Assembly (NCBI GenBank): GCA_016204645.1
Contig: JACQKI010000048.1
Coordinates: forward strand, 1 to 16,669
Length of the DNA: 16,669 nt
Reading direction: 5' to 3'
Source of the DNA: Candidatus Kerfeldbacteria bacterium
GTDB lineage: Bacteria; Patescibacteriota; Patescibacteriia; SBBC01
In this document: positions 6,592 to 13,055 of the stretch, piece after piece
Layout of the letters: the number at the start of each line of letters is the position of its first letter
How positions within the stretch are numbered: the stretch's first letter is position 1
Position numbers and translations under genes: made by a program
Notes under the pieces: model-generated
What the model was told of the DNA's origin: nothing
Database searches by the model: none
Seen by the model: only the letters and a program-made list of their open reading frames with translations

Positions 6592-6628
6592 CAGACTATC
6601 AGCAGTATCCCCCACAATCCCCCAGGTC

Positions 6629-6656
6629 GGAAGTTGGAGGTTGGAAGTTAGAAGTC
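6629..6656 (+). repeat. Tandem 7-bp repeat, four copies
   Basis: GGAAGTT, GGAGGTT, GGAAGTT, AGAAGTC follow one another without gaps in the leader of the DUF156 gene, between the operator half-sites and the ATG at 6672. The first and third copies are identical. The run is purine-rich and may simply be a slippage-type short tandem repeat. Confidence 0.7.
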
Positions 6657-6671
6657 AGAGGGACCAGGAAT

Positions 6672-6926
6672 ATGGACAAACGCAAGAGTATTGAGCATCG
6701 GCTGGCGATCATTGACGGCCACCTGACGGCCATTCGGAAGATGGTGGCTGACGGCCGGTCAGGTGTGGAAATCATCCGGCAGTCGCGGGCCGTGCAGAGC
6801 GCCCTCAAAAAGTTCGACGCGGCCACGATCGAGCAGTATCTGAATACGTCGGTAGCCAAAGATGTGGCTGAAGGAAAAGCAGCCAAGGCCGCCAAGGAGC
6901 TTAGCGAGCTGTTTGAACTGCTGTAG
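6672..6926 (+). CDS. DUF156 (CsoR/RcnR/FrmR-family) transcriptional repressor without metal/thiol cysteines
   Basis: All-helical DNA-binding repressor family; known members sense Cu(I), Ni/Co, formaldehyde or persulfide. The 84 residues fit the family core: HRLAIIDGHLTAIRKMVADGR matches the helix-1 RI-GQ-GI--M signature and QSRAVQSALKKFD the AVQSAL helix-2 signature. The canonical Cys of helix 2 aligns with Gly31, the His with Tyr56 and the second Cys with Ser60. The protein contains no Cys; the only His residues are His9 and His17. Known CsoR, FrmR and CstR sensing mechanisms are therefore impossible, and RcnR-type chemistry would lack its Cys. A palindromic operator precedes the gene, suggesting autoregulation. 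The 3' end overlaps the convergent membrane-protein gene by 26 bp, so no co-transcribed target is visible. Confidence 0.85.
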   Translation: MDKRKSIEHRLAIIDGHLTAIRKMVADGRSGVEIIRQSRAVQSALKKFDAATIEQYLNTSVAKDVAEGKAAKAAKELSELFELL

Positions 6927-7488
6927 TCCGGCGACGCATGGCGAGGGTGATCAGAATCGGGTTCATAACCACGGCCGATGAAGGATAGAGCCAGGTGGCA
7001 ATCGAGTACGACCGCAGCGCGGCAATGCTCACGGCCGCAGCCAGGCCCCAGATGATGTAGGCGCGGATGTTTTCCTGCTGCGGGTGGAAGTAGGTTTTTC
7101 GCAAGGTGGGAACGTAGGATGTCGCATCGGCCGCAGTCACAAAGACGGCGGCCAAGGTTGGATCGTTGGCGGTTCGCCACAACATGAACGCGCTGAGGGC
7201 CATTGCCAAAGCTACCCAATCGGTCAGCGCGTAGGCGCGGCTACCCCGAACCAAGGCGATCATGAAAATCGCGGCGCACGCGATTGACCCGATCCCGGTC
7301 AGCCAGGCCCCGGGTCCGGCGCCTTCGCTCACCTGCACCCCGAACGCCGTGGCCAGAATCAAAGTCCACACGAACCAAGAAAAAGCGTGAGGCCTTGTTT
7401 GGCCTCTGGCAATACTTTGAATGTAGGGAATGTAGCCGACCAGTCCGCCGATGACCGCCAGCGCTCCAAAGATTGTTTTGCCGTCCAT
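6901..7488 (-). CDS. Seven-helix membrane protein, SWEET/PQ-loop-like
   Basis: The 195-residue protein has seven hydrophobic segments (roughly residues 5-24, 34-55, 62-80, 88-106, 111-129, 141-158, 163-182). Segments 1-3 and 5-7 look like an internal repeat: YIPYIQSI...HAFSWFVW in the first half and SYVPTLRK...IRAYIIW in the second. This 3+1+3 layout is that of SWEET/PQ-loop transporters, although the Q of the PQ motif is Tyr or Thr here. The substrate cannot be predicted. Its ATG overlaps the valS stop by one base (TAATG), so translation is coupled to valS and it would fall under valS leader control. The C-terminus overlaps the DUF156 gene by 26 bp. Confidence 0.7.
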   Translation of the reverse strand: MDGKTIFGALAVIGGLVGYIPYIQSIARGQTRPHAFSWFVWTLILATAFGVQVSEGAGPGAWLTGIGSIACAAIFMIALVRGSRAYALTDWVALAMALSAFMLWRTANDPTLAAVFVTAADATSYVPTLRKTYFHPQQENIRAYIIWGLAAAVSIAALRSYSIATWLYPSSAVVMNPILITLAMRRRTTAVQTAR

Positions 7489-10052
7489 TAGAGTTCAGCC
7501 AGCCGCTCTTCGGCTGCGTGCAGGTCAGTCGTTGCCTGTTCGCGGACGTGAGCCGGCGCCTTGTCGTTGCTGGCTAACGTTCGCTTCTGTTGAATGTGTA
7601 GCTCGAGCTGCCGACGTTCTTTTTGGTGCCAGGCTGCGTACGCGTCGGCGACTGCTTTATGAACCATCAGCTGCTCATCGGCCAGCGTGATGCGTACATT
7701 GTCAGTTGACGTCCGAGCGGTGAACTGTACCCCAGTCAGTTTCGTTAGTAGCGCTTGATCGAGTTTGGCCATCGGCTGGACTTCGAGCGTCTGGTTGCCA
7801 GCGCCATGGATTTTAATATTGCGTAGACCAATGACGAGGCGCTGGAAATCAGCAAATTCACCAAAAGCGTTTTGCCGCAGGCCTTTAAGTCTGACTGCCT
7901 TTGGCCACGGCTCAATCATTAGTAAGTTTTTTTCACCCAGCGCAGCCCAGATCGTTTCCGTGATGAATGGGGCGAATGGATGGAGCAGCATCAGCGACTG
8001 GCGCAGGACATGTCGGAGGACAGCCGTGTTCTGCTCGACTTTGTGGATTTCCACGTACCAATCGGCGTAATCTTTCCAAATGAATTGCTGCAGCGTTTCA
8101 ACCGCCAAGCCGAACTGGTACTTTTCGAGATGCTGGGTGACTTGGCTGGTGACCTCGTTCAGACGGGCCAGGATCCAGCCATCTGCCAAGGTAGTACCTC
8201 CCCTCGGCTTCGCCGTGTCCCCTCCTATCCTAGGAGGGGAACTCTGGGAAAGCAGATAGCGGCTAATGTTCCAGAGTTTGTTGCAAAAGTTTCGCTGGCC
8301 AGCGATCTTGGCTTCGGACATGCGGAAATCGAGGCCGGGTGCGGTGCCGACAACCAGCGACAGGCGCAGCGCGTCAGTCCCGTACTTGGCCGACATCGGC
8401 ATGGGGTCGACGCCCGTGCCCTTTGACTTCGAAATTTTCTTGCCCTGCTCGTTGAGCACCAGGCCGTGCAGGTAGACGGTTTGAAACGGAACTTTCTTGA
8501 CCAGGTAGGTCGAGAGCATCAGCATTCGGGCGACCCAGAAGAACAGGATGTCCCAGCCCGTACCTAGGACCGAGGTGGGGTGGAAGCGTTTCAAATCAGA
8601 TGTTTTTTTTGGCCTGCCCGCCGAAGTTTTTACGGAGGCGGGCCAGCCGAGCGTCGAGAAAGTCCACAGGCCGGATGAGAACCACGTGTCGAGCGTGTCC
8701 TCGTCCTGCTTGTAGGCGCGGTCGCCGCAGCGCCGGCACTTAGTTTTCGGTTCTTTGATCGAAGCCACGGGCGTATCACAAGCAATACAGTACCAGATGG
8801 GCAAACGATGGCCCCACCACAGTTGTCGTGAAATATTCCAATCGCGGATGTTTTCCAGCCAGCGAACCAGGACTTTGGTGAACCGCTCGGGAACCACGAC
8901 GGTTTTTTTCGAACGCAGCGCGGCCAGGGCAAGCTTGGCCAGCGGTTTGGTCTTGACGAACCACTGTTTTGACAGTAAGGGCTCAATCCGCGTGCCTGAG
9001 CGCGAGCAGTAAGCGACGTTGTGGTTGATGTTCTCGGTTTTTTCGATACTGTTGCCATCGCGCAGCAGTTGAATGACCAGTTCGCGGGCTTCAAGCGTGG
9101 CCGTGCCGGCAAAGTCGCGGCCAGCCGCGGCGGTCATGCGGCCGGTATGGTCGATGACCGACAGTTTGGACAGCTGATGCCGCTCGCCGATTTCAAAGTC
9201 GAGCAGGTCATGGCCGGGCGTGACTTTGACTGCGCCAGTGCCGAATTCTCGGTCGACGGCCGCATCAGCCACGATCGGGACAACCCGGCCGGAAATCGGG
9301 AGCTTGACCCGCTGGCCGATGAGCTTCTGGTACCGTTCGTCTTTGGGATGGACAGCTACTCCGGTGTCTCCGAGCATCGTTTCTGGCCGGGTGGTGGCCA
9401 CGGTAATGTGCTCACGGCTGCCAAACACCGGGTAGCGGATGTACCACAGCGTACCCGGCTCATCGCGGTACTCGACTTCCAGGTCAGAGATGCCGGTTTG
9501 ATCGTCATTGCACCAGTGGATCACCCGCTCGCCGCGGTAAATAAGCCCGTCGTCGTAGAGTTTCATGAAAGCGGCCTGGACCGCGGCTGACAGCTGCGGG
9601 TCCATGGTGAACCGTTCGCGCGACCAGTCGCACGACGCGCCGAGTTGCTCAATCTGCTGGACGATCTTCGTGCCGTATTTTTCTTTCCACTGCCAAACGT
9701 GCTTCAAAAACGTTTCACGGCCTATCTCGTAACGTGAAATCCCCTGCTCGCGCAACGTCCGTTCAACCAGGATTTGCGTGGCAATGCCGGCGTGGTCAGT
9801 GCCGGGTACCCAAAGCGCGGCCAAGCCGGACATGCGTTTCCAGCGGATCAGAATGTCCTGCGTGGTTAGGTCGAGGGCGTGGCCGAGGTGCAGCTCGCCG
9901 GTGACATTCGGCGGCGGCATGGCGATGGAGAACGGTTTACGTTTTTTTGAGTTAGGCAGTTTATCCGGATTGAAGTAGCCGGATTTAAGCCAGCGTTGGT
10001 AGGTCGGTTGTTCGACCGATTGCGGGTCGTAGGTTTTGGGGAGGGAAGGCAT
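7488..10052 (-). CDS. valS: Valyl-tRNA synthetase
   Basis: Class I synthetase that charges tRNA-Val with valine and edits mischarged threonine. Start ATG at 10052 gives 854 residues, beginning MPSLPKTYDPQSVEQPTYQRW as is typical. The frame is open to an ATG at 10112, but its 20 extra residues are Pro/His-rich and unlike the family. Motifs: PPPNVTGELHLGHAL with HLGH at 55-58, editing domain GTGAVKVTPGHDLLDFEIG (271-289), zinc-binding CIAC/CRRC (Cys422, 425, 439, 442), DTWFSSGLW, KISKS at 539-543, and the C-terminal coiled-coil arm (about 808-854). Two unusual insertions, about residues 472-486 and 604-621, are encoded by palindromic DNA elements. Upstream lies a T-box-like leader. Confidence 0.97.
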   Translation of the reverse strand: MPSLPKTYDPQSVEQPTYQRWLKSGYFNPDKLPNSKKRKPFSIAMPPPNVTGELHLGHALDLTTQDILIRWKRMSGLAALWVPGTDHAGIATQILVERTLREQGISRYEIGRETFLKHVWQWKEKYGTKIVQQIEQLGASCDWSRERFTMDPQLSAAVQAAFMKLYDDGLIYRGERVIHWCNDDQTGISDLEVEYRDEPGTLWYIRYPVFGSREHITVATTRPETMLGDTGVAVHPKDERYQKLIGQRVKLPISGRVVPIVADAAVDREFGTGAVKVTPGHDLLDFEIGERHQLSKLSVIDHTGRMTAAAGRDFAGTATLEARELVIQLLRDGNSIEKTENINHNVAYCSRSGTRIEPLLSKQWFVKTKPLAKLALAALRSKKTVVVPERFTKVLVRWLENIRDWNISRQLWWGHRLPIWYCIACDTPVASIKEPKTKCRRCGDRAYKQDEDTLDTWFSSGLWTFSTLGWPASVKTSAGRPKKTSDLKRFHPTSVLGTGWDILFFWVARMLMLSTYLVKKVPFQTVYLHGLVLNEQGKKISKSKGTGVDPMPMSAKYGTDALRLSLVVGTAPGLDFRMSEAKIAGQRNFCNKLWNISRYLLSQSSPPRIGGDTAKPRGGTTLADGWILARLNEVTSQVTQHLEKYQFGLAVETLQQFIWKDYADWYVEIHKVEQNTAVLRHVLRQSLMLLHPFAPFITETIWAALGEKNLLMIEPWPKAVRLKGLRQNAFGEFADFQRLVIGLRNIKIHGAGNQTLEVQPMAKLDQALLTKLTGVQFTARTSTDNVRITLADEQLMVHKAVADAYAAWHQKERRQLELHIQQKRTLASNDKAPAHVREQATTDLHAAEERLAEL
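8196..8240. repeat. Palindromic element inside valS (CCCCTCCTA hairpin)
   Basis: Perfect 9-bp arms CCCCTCCTA (8219-8227) and TAGGAGGGG (8231-8239) with a 3-nt loop, next to a smaller CGGC-TTC-GCCG hairpin (8205-8215) and an ACCTCCCC flank (8196-8203). It is read in frame in valS as the residues around SPPRIGGDTAKPRGGT, between the catalytic core and the anticodon-binding domain. The compact double-hairpin form resembles REP/MITE-like small repeats, which I recall as frequent in CPR genomes. Only one copy occurs in this window. Confidence 0.65.
8611..8648. repeat. Second palindromic element inside valS (GCCCGCC hairpin)
   Basis: Arms GCCCGCC (8616-8622) and GGCGGGC (8637-8643) with a 14-nt loop; the arms extend to 12 nt with two mismatches (8611-8622 against 8637-8648). 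A T8 run (8603-8610) adjoins. In valS it is translated as an insert around ASVKTSAGRPKKTS between GLWTFSTLGWP and DLKRFHPTSVLG, segments usually nearly contiguous in ValS. Confidence 0.6.
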
Positions 10053-10124
10053 GGGGTACGGCGTATGGTGGAAAGGTGGTGTATGGGGTTGGTTAATGCA
10101 AAGCGAACGCATTACTAGCGTTCA

Positions 10125-10347
10125 GGACCCTTCGACTCCAATCAGGGCGGTACCACCTGGATTTCCCGCTGTACAGCGGGACACTCGTTGGTTGTTTTGG
10201 GGTCTACTTCCGTTTCTGGGGAGTTCCTTCGCTCCGCTCAGGACGGCGTCTTCCCTTGCCCCGCCGACGCTGGTGCGTGACGGGCCTGGCCGCCATTGTC
10301 GTGGGGCTTTGGCGGGCAGGTCAGCCGGTGACATGAGTCCGGCGTCG
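10125..10347 (-). ncRNA. T-box riboswitch leader of valS (putative)
   Basis: Read on the minus strand. The core AGGTGGTACCGCC (10158-10146) matches the T-box consensus AGGGTGGNACCGCG at most positions and has the UGGU that pairs with the ACCA end of tRNA-Val. It is flanked by an antiterminator-like stem (ATCCAGG before, CCTGAT after, one bulge). Directly upstream is a stem III-like hairpin CCCGCT-GTAC-AGCGGG (10180-10165). Further upstream is a stem I-like arm: CGACGC (10347-10342) pairs with GCGTCG (10270-10265), and the distal CCTGCCCGCC pairs with GGCGGCCAGG at 9 of 10 positions. On the 3' side of stem I a GTC triplet (10281-10279) followed by A is a candidate valine specifier. I see no canonical AGTA S-turn and no U-rich terminator; control could be translational. 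The T-box core is well supported, the stem I details less so. Confidence 0.7.
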
Positions 10348-10357
10348 TTGCGTTTAA

Positions 10358-10386
10358 ACCGTACGCCAGGATATGGCTTTGGTCAA
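10358..10386 (-). promoter_or_regulatory. Candidate valS promoter
   Basis: On the minus strand TTGACC (10386-10381), a 17-nt spacer and a poor -10 TACGGT (10363-10358). Transcription would begin near 10351, just upstream of the stem I base at 10347, as expected for a T-box leader. The -10 match is weak. Confidence 0.4.
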
Positions 10387-10404
10387 GGGCCCTAGGCTTA
10401 GGTA

Positions 10405-10433
10405 TTGACAGCCGGAAGGGCCTATGCCAAGAT
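10405..10433 (+). promoter_or_regulatory. Candidate promoter of the secreted FN3/TIG protein
   Basis: Consensus -35 TTGACA (10405-10410), 17-nt spacer and CAAGAT (10428-10433, 3 of 6). It lies back-to-back with the valS promoter. The leader up to ATG 10471 is AT-rich (10442-10470) and has no Shine-Dalgarno. Confidence 0.4.
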
Positions 10434-10470
10434 GGCCGGTCATTGTTAAACGCTTAATTTTCCCTAAATT

Positions 10471-12912
10471 ATGGGCAAAATCGTTGGTCGATCCGTAGCC
10501 AAGCAGCCTGTTGGATTCGGCCTTGGCCTAAGCCTGGCCGCTGCAGTTTTTGCGGCTGGTTTGTCGTTCGGATTCGGACAGGCTGAAGCTATTCAGGGCA
10601 GCGTTTCACTGGTTCCGGCTTGGGACAGCACGGCCTGGGCCGATCAAGTGCAAAACGGGTGCCCGGATGATATCAACTACGATTGCGATCAGGACTTCCT
10701 GACAAGACTGTTTACGTTGAGCGAAACTCCGCAGATGTGTCCGGATGTGGCTGAAGCTGCCCGGGCCGGCCTGACGTTCGACTTGAGCACAGTGCCGAAC
10801 ACCGCCCGCGTTACCGGCGTCAGTTTGGACCTCAACATCGAGTGGGCGGTCAGCGGCGCGCAGACGATTCGCCGAATCAACAGCGACAACCCGGAACTGC
10901 TGAGCTGTAGCACATCGCAGCGGTTTGATGCTTTGGGTTCTGGCACAACCTACACGACGGCGTCGTTCGATGCGACCGGTATCAAGACGATTGATTTGGG
11001 GGCAGCGGCAGTCAGCGACGTGCAGCAGCGGATTAACGGCAGCGACCGCCTACCGCTCGGCATCACAACCAACAGTGAAGAAATGGCCATGATTTCTTCT
11101 TCCGAAACGGCGGTTGCAGCCAAGCGTCCGCGGTTGACCGTGACGTACACCCTAACGCCGGATGCACCAACCAATTTTGCGCTGAATAGCAAGACGGCGA
11201 ACAGCCTGGCCTGGTCCTGGAACGAACAGGCGCTATTTGATACCGACAACGTGCTGCATGATGGAAACCACACAGTAGTTTGTTCGGCCGGCCCAAAACC
11301 AGGACTCGGCTCAGCCGTCACGTGCACAGAAACGGGACTGCAGCCGAATACCCAGTACACTCGTCACCCGAATACGATCGACCCGGATGGCGCGACTGAC
11401 GGCCAGACAGTTTCAACTTTCACCTCGATCGAAACGCCGAGCGGCGTGTCCGTGATTAGTTTTGACACGACCAAGATCGAAGTTGCAGCTCAAGGGCAGC
11501 TATCAAATCTCAAGGCTGGTTTTTCCGGCGTCAATATCACAGAGACAACTACCAATACCAGTTCGGGCTGGAACCAATCTGGTTCGTGGTCAATGGCCGG
11601 CCTCAGTCCGAACACGCAGTACACGTTCAACGCCAAAGCTCGAAACGGCGACGGCGAGGAAACGCCGGTTTCAGGCAATGCTTCAAAGTTCACGCGGGCC
11701 GCAGCCGGGCAGGTGACCGCTGACCGAGCGACCGGCACGTGGTACACGACCAGCGGTTTCAATTTCGCCAATACCGCCGGCTTTGGCAGCGGCGGCGTGC
11801 AGTATTACCGCTACGCTTGGAACACCAATGCCAGCCACGCATTCTCAGGTTCAGAGTCCATTTGGAACAATGGCCTCCTGAAACTGGCTGCCCCGACGGA
11901 CGGCTCGTGGTACTTGCACGTGCAGCCCTACAACGGCGACGATGTAGCCGGCGCGATTGTCAGCTACGGTCCGTTCCAGTACGACGGTACGGCGCCGAGC
12001 GTGCCGGCCTCAGCCGCGATCACCACTTCAAACGGCGGCCGCTACACGCACGACTTGACTACCCTGGAAACATCCTGGGAAGTTGCTACGGATTTAACCG
12101 CCGGCTTGCGTGAGTACCAGTACGCCATTGGTACGGCGCCGGGCAGTACTGACGTTCGCGACTACACGGCAGCCGGCTCGCAAAACAGCATCCGCGCCAC
12201 TGGATTGACCCTACGCGACGGCGCGACCTATTACGTTTCCGTGCGTGCGATCGATGCGGCTGGAAATGTTAGCTCGGTGGTTAGTTCTCCGGGAATCTTG
12301 GCGAACACGAAACCGCCGCGCATCATCGACCGGCAGACCGGCGATAAAAATCACCGACGTCGGGGGGGCACAAAGTACAATGTTGATTTTGTCCAAGCCG
12401 CGACCGGACCAAACTTGAAGAACATTCAGTACGCTGTCTTTTCCAAGCCGAAGCTGAGCGGAGCAGCGGTCAAAGACTGGACCACGATTTCCAACGGCTC
12501 GCGCAACGCATACGTCGACAACTGGCAGATTGACTTTGCCAAATTGCGCAGCGGCACGAACTACGTTTCGGTTCGCGTCACCGCGCTGGACGGATTGACC
12601 AGCCAACGGAATGACGTGTTCACGGTCATCAAAGACTTGTCGCCGGCACCGCGCATGTCCGGCGTGTTGCAGTCGTCTTTCCCGAAGACGAGCGGCGAGA
12701 TTTCCATTTACATTCTCGGCCGCAACTTCCGACCGGGTGCTAAGGTTTGGGTGGGTAAGCAGACAGCCCGGAAAGTCCAGCTGACCAAGCGCGGCGCGCT
12801 GATCGCCACGGTTCCGCTGTCCAAGCTGCAACCGGGCGGCTACGATCTGCGCGTTCGGAATCCGAACGGCCTCGAGCACGTTCGGAAGAACAAGATTTCG
12901 ATCACGCTGTAA
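10471..12912 (+). CDS. Large secreted multi-domain protein (DNRLRE-like, FN3 and TIG-like domains)
   Basis: 813 residues with a Sec signal peptide: basic start (MGKIVGRSVAK), hydrophobic stretch to about residue 36 and probable cleavage after AEA (about 41). No C-terminal anchor or sorting signal is visible. Residues 42-229 form a beta-sandwich-like region ending PRLTVTYTL, reminiscent of DNRLRE/CBM-type domains, and contain most of the few cysteines. FN3-like domains follow at about 230-320 and 320-410 (GLQPNTQYT, GLSPNTQYTF), an Ig-like unit at about 412-505 (GSWYLHVQPYN, YDGTAPSVP), another FN3-like unit at about 506-612 (ATYYVSVRAIDAAGN) and a related unit to about 715. The end resembles an IPT/TIG domain (ISIYILGRNFRPGAKVWVG...LQPGGYDLRVRNPNG). 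Probably a surface or adhesion protein; no catalytic motif was recognised. Confidence 0.8.
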   Translation: MGKIVGRSVAKQPVGFGLGLSLAAAVFAAGLSFGFGQAEAIQGSVSLVPAWDSTAWADQVQNGCPDDINYDCDQDFLTRLFTLSETPQMCPDVAEAARAGLTFDLSTVPNTARVTGVSLDLNIEWAVSGAQTIRRINSDNPELLSCSTSQRFDALGSGTTYTTASFDATGIKTIDLGAAAVSDVQQRINGSDRLPLGITTNSEEMAMISSSETAVAAKRPRLTVTYTLTPDAPTNFALNSKTANSLAWSWNEQALFDTDNVLHDGNHTVVCSAGPKPGLGSAVTCTETGLQPNTQYTRHPNTIDPDGATDGQTVSTFTSIETPSGVSVISFDTTKIEVAAQGQLSNLKAGFSGVNITETTTNTSSGWNQSGSWSMAGLSPNTQYTFNAKARNGDGEETPVSGNASKFTRAAAGQVTADRATGTWYTTSGFNFANTAGFGSGGVQYYRYAWNTNASHAFSGSESIWNNGLLKLAAPTDGSWYLHVQPYNGDDVAGAIVSYGPFQYDGTAPSVPASAAITTSNGGRYTHDLTTLETSWEVATDLTAGLREYQYAIGTAPGSTDVRDYTAAGSQNSIRATGLTLRDGATYYVSVRAIDAAGNVSSVVSSPGILANTKPPRIIDRQTGDKNHRRRGGTKYNVDFVQAATGPNLKNIQYAVFSKPKLSGAAVKDWTTISNGSRNAYVDNWQIDFAKLRSGTNYVSVRVTALDGLTSQRNDVFTVIKDLSPAPRMSGVLQSSFPKTSGEISIYILGRNFRPGAKVWVGKQTARKVQLTKRGALIATVPLSKLQPGGYDLRVRNPNGLEHVRKNKISITL

Positions 12913-12954
12913 GCAACCCGGGGCTGTAGGGTTGAAACCGGAGGGTATTTTCGT

Positions 12955-12983
12955 TTGACAGGCAGTCCTAACGGCTGTATAGT
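12955..12983 (+). promoter_or_regulatory. Strong promoter of the M16 peptidase cluster
   Basis: TTGACA (12955-12960), 17-nt spacer and TATAGT (12978-12983): the best sigma70-type match in the window. Transcription would start near 12990, giving a leader of about 66 nt. A perfect 10-bp palindrome ACGTTAACGT (12999-13008) lies at the beginning of this leader. Between the upstream stop (12912) and this promoter there is only a weak 6-bp hairpin (CAACCC 12914-12919, GGGTTG 12929-12934), a doubtful terminator. Confidence 0.75.
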
Positions 12984-13055
12984 TTTTGGCTGTTCGTTAC
13001 GTTAACGTCTGTCGTTGTCGCGGTTGGCTTCTCACCTCTAGGGAGGGACAGTCCA

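Noticed and set aside
6573..6623. C5/G5 repeats as a CRISPR or intrinsic terminator of pilB
   Set aside because: There are no regular spacers, no U-tract after the G5 arm, and the palindrome overlaps a perfect TATAAT box, which fits an operator better.
6599..7219. 206-codon minus-strand frame over the DUF156 gene and the membrane-protein gene
   Set aside because: It overlaps a recognisable DUF156 protein on the opposite strand and another frame of the membrane protein, with a C-terminus made of repeat-derived residues.
10053..10112. Upstream ATG at 10112 as valS start
   Set aside because: The 20 extra residues are Pro/His-rich and unlike ValS N-termini, while the ATG at 10052 begins with the family-typical MPSLPKTYDP.
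10108..10126. GAACGC...GCGTTC hairpin after the T-box core as an intrinsic terminator
   Set aside because: It is not followed by a U-tract, and the stem is only 6 bp; it could still act in translational control.
10144..10158. T-box core read on the plus strand for the secreted protein gene
   Set aside because: On the plus strand the motif has CGGT in place of UGGN, which could not pair with a tRNA NCCA end, and there is no synthetase or amino-acid gene downstream on that strand.
12211..12879. 222-codon minus-strand frame inside the FN3/TIG protein gene
   Set aside because: Antisense shadow; the plus strand has a continuous signal-peptide-bearing multi-domain protein.
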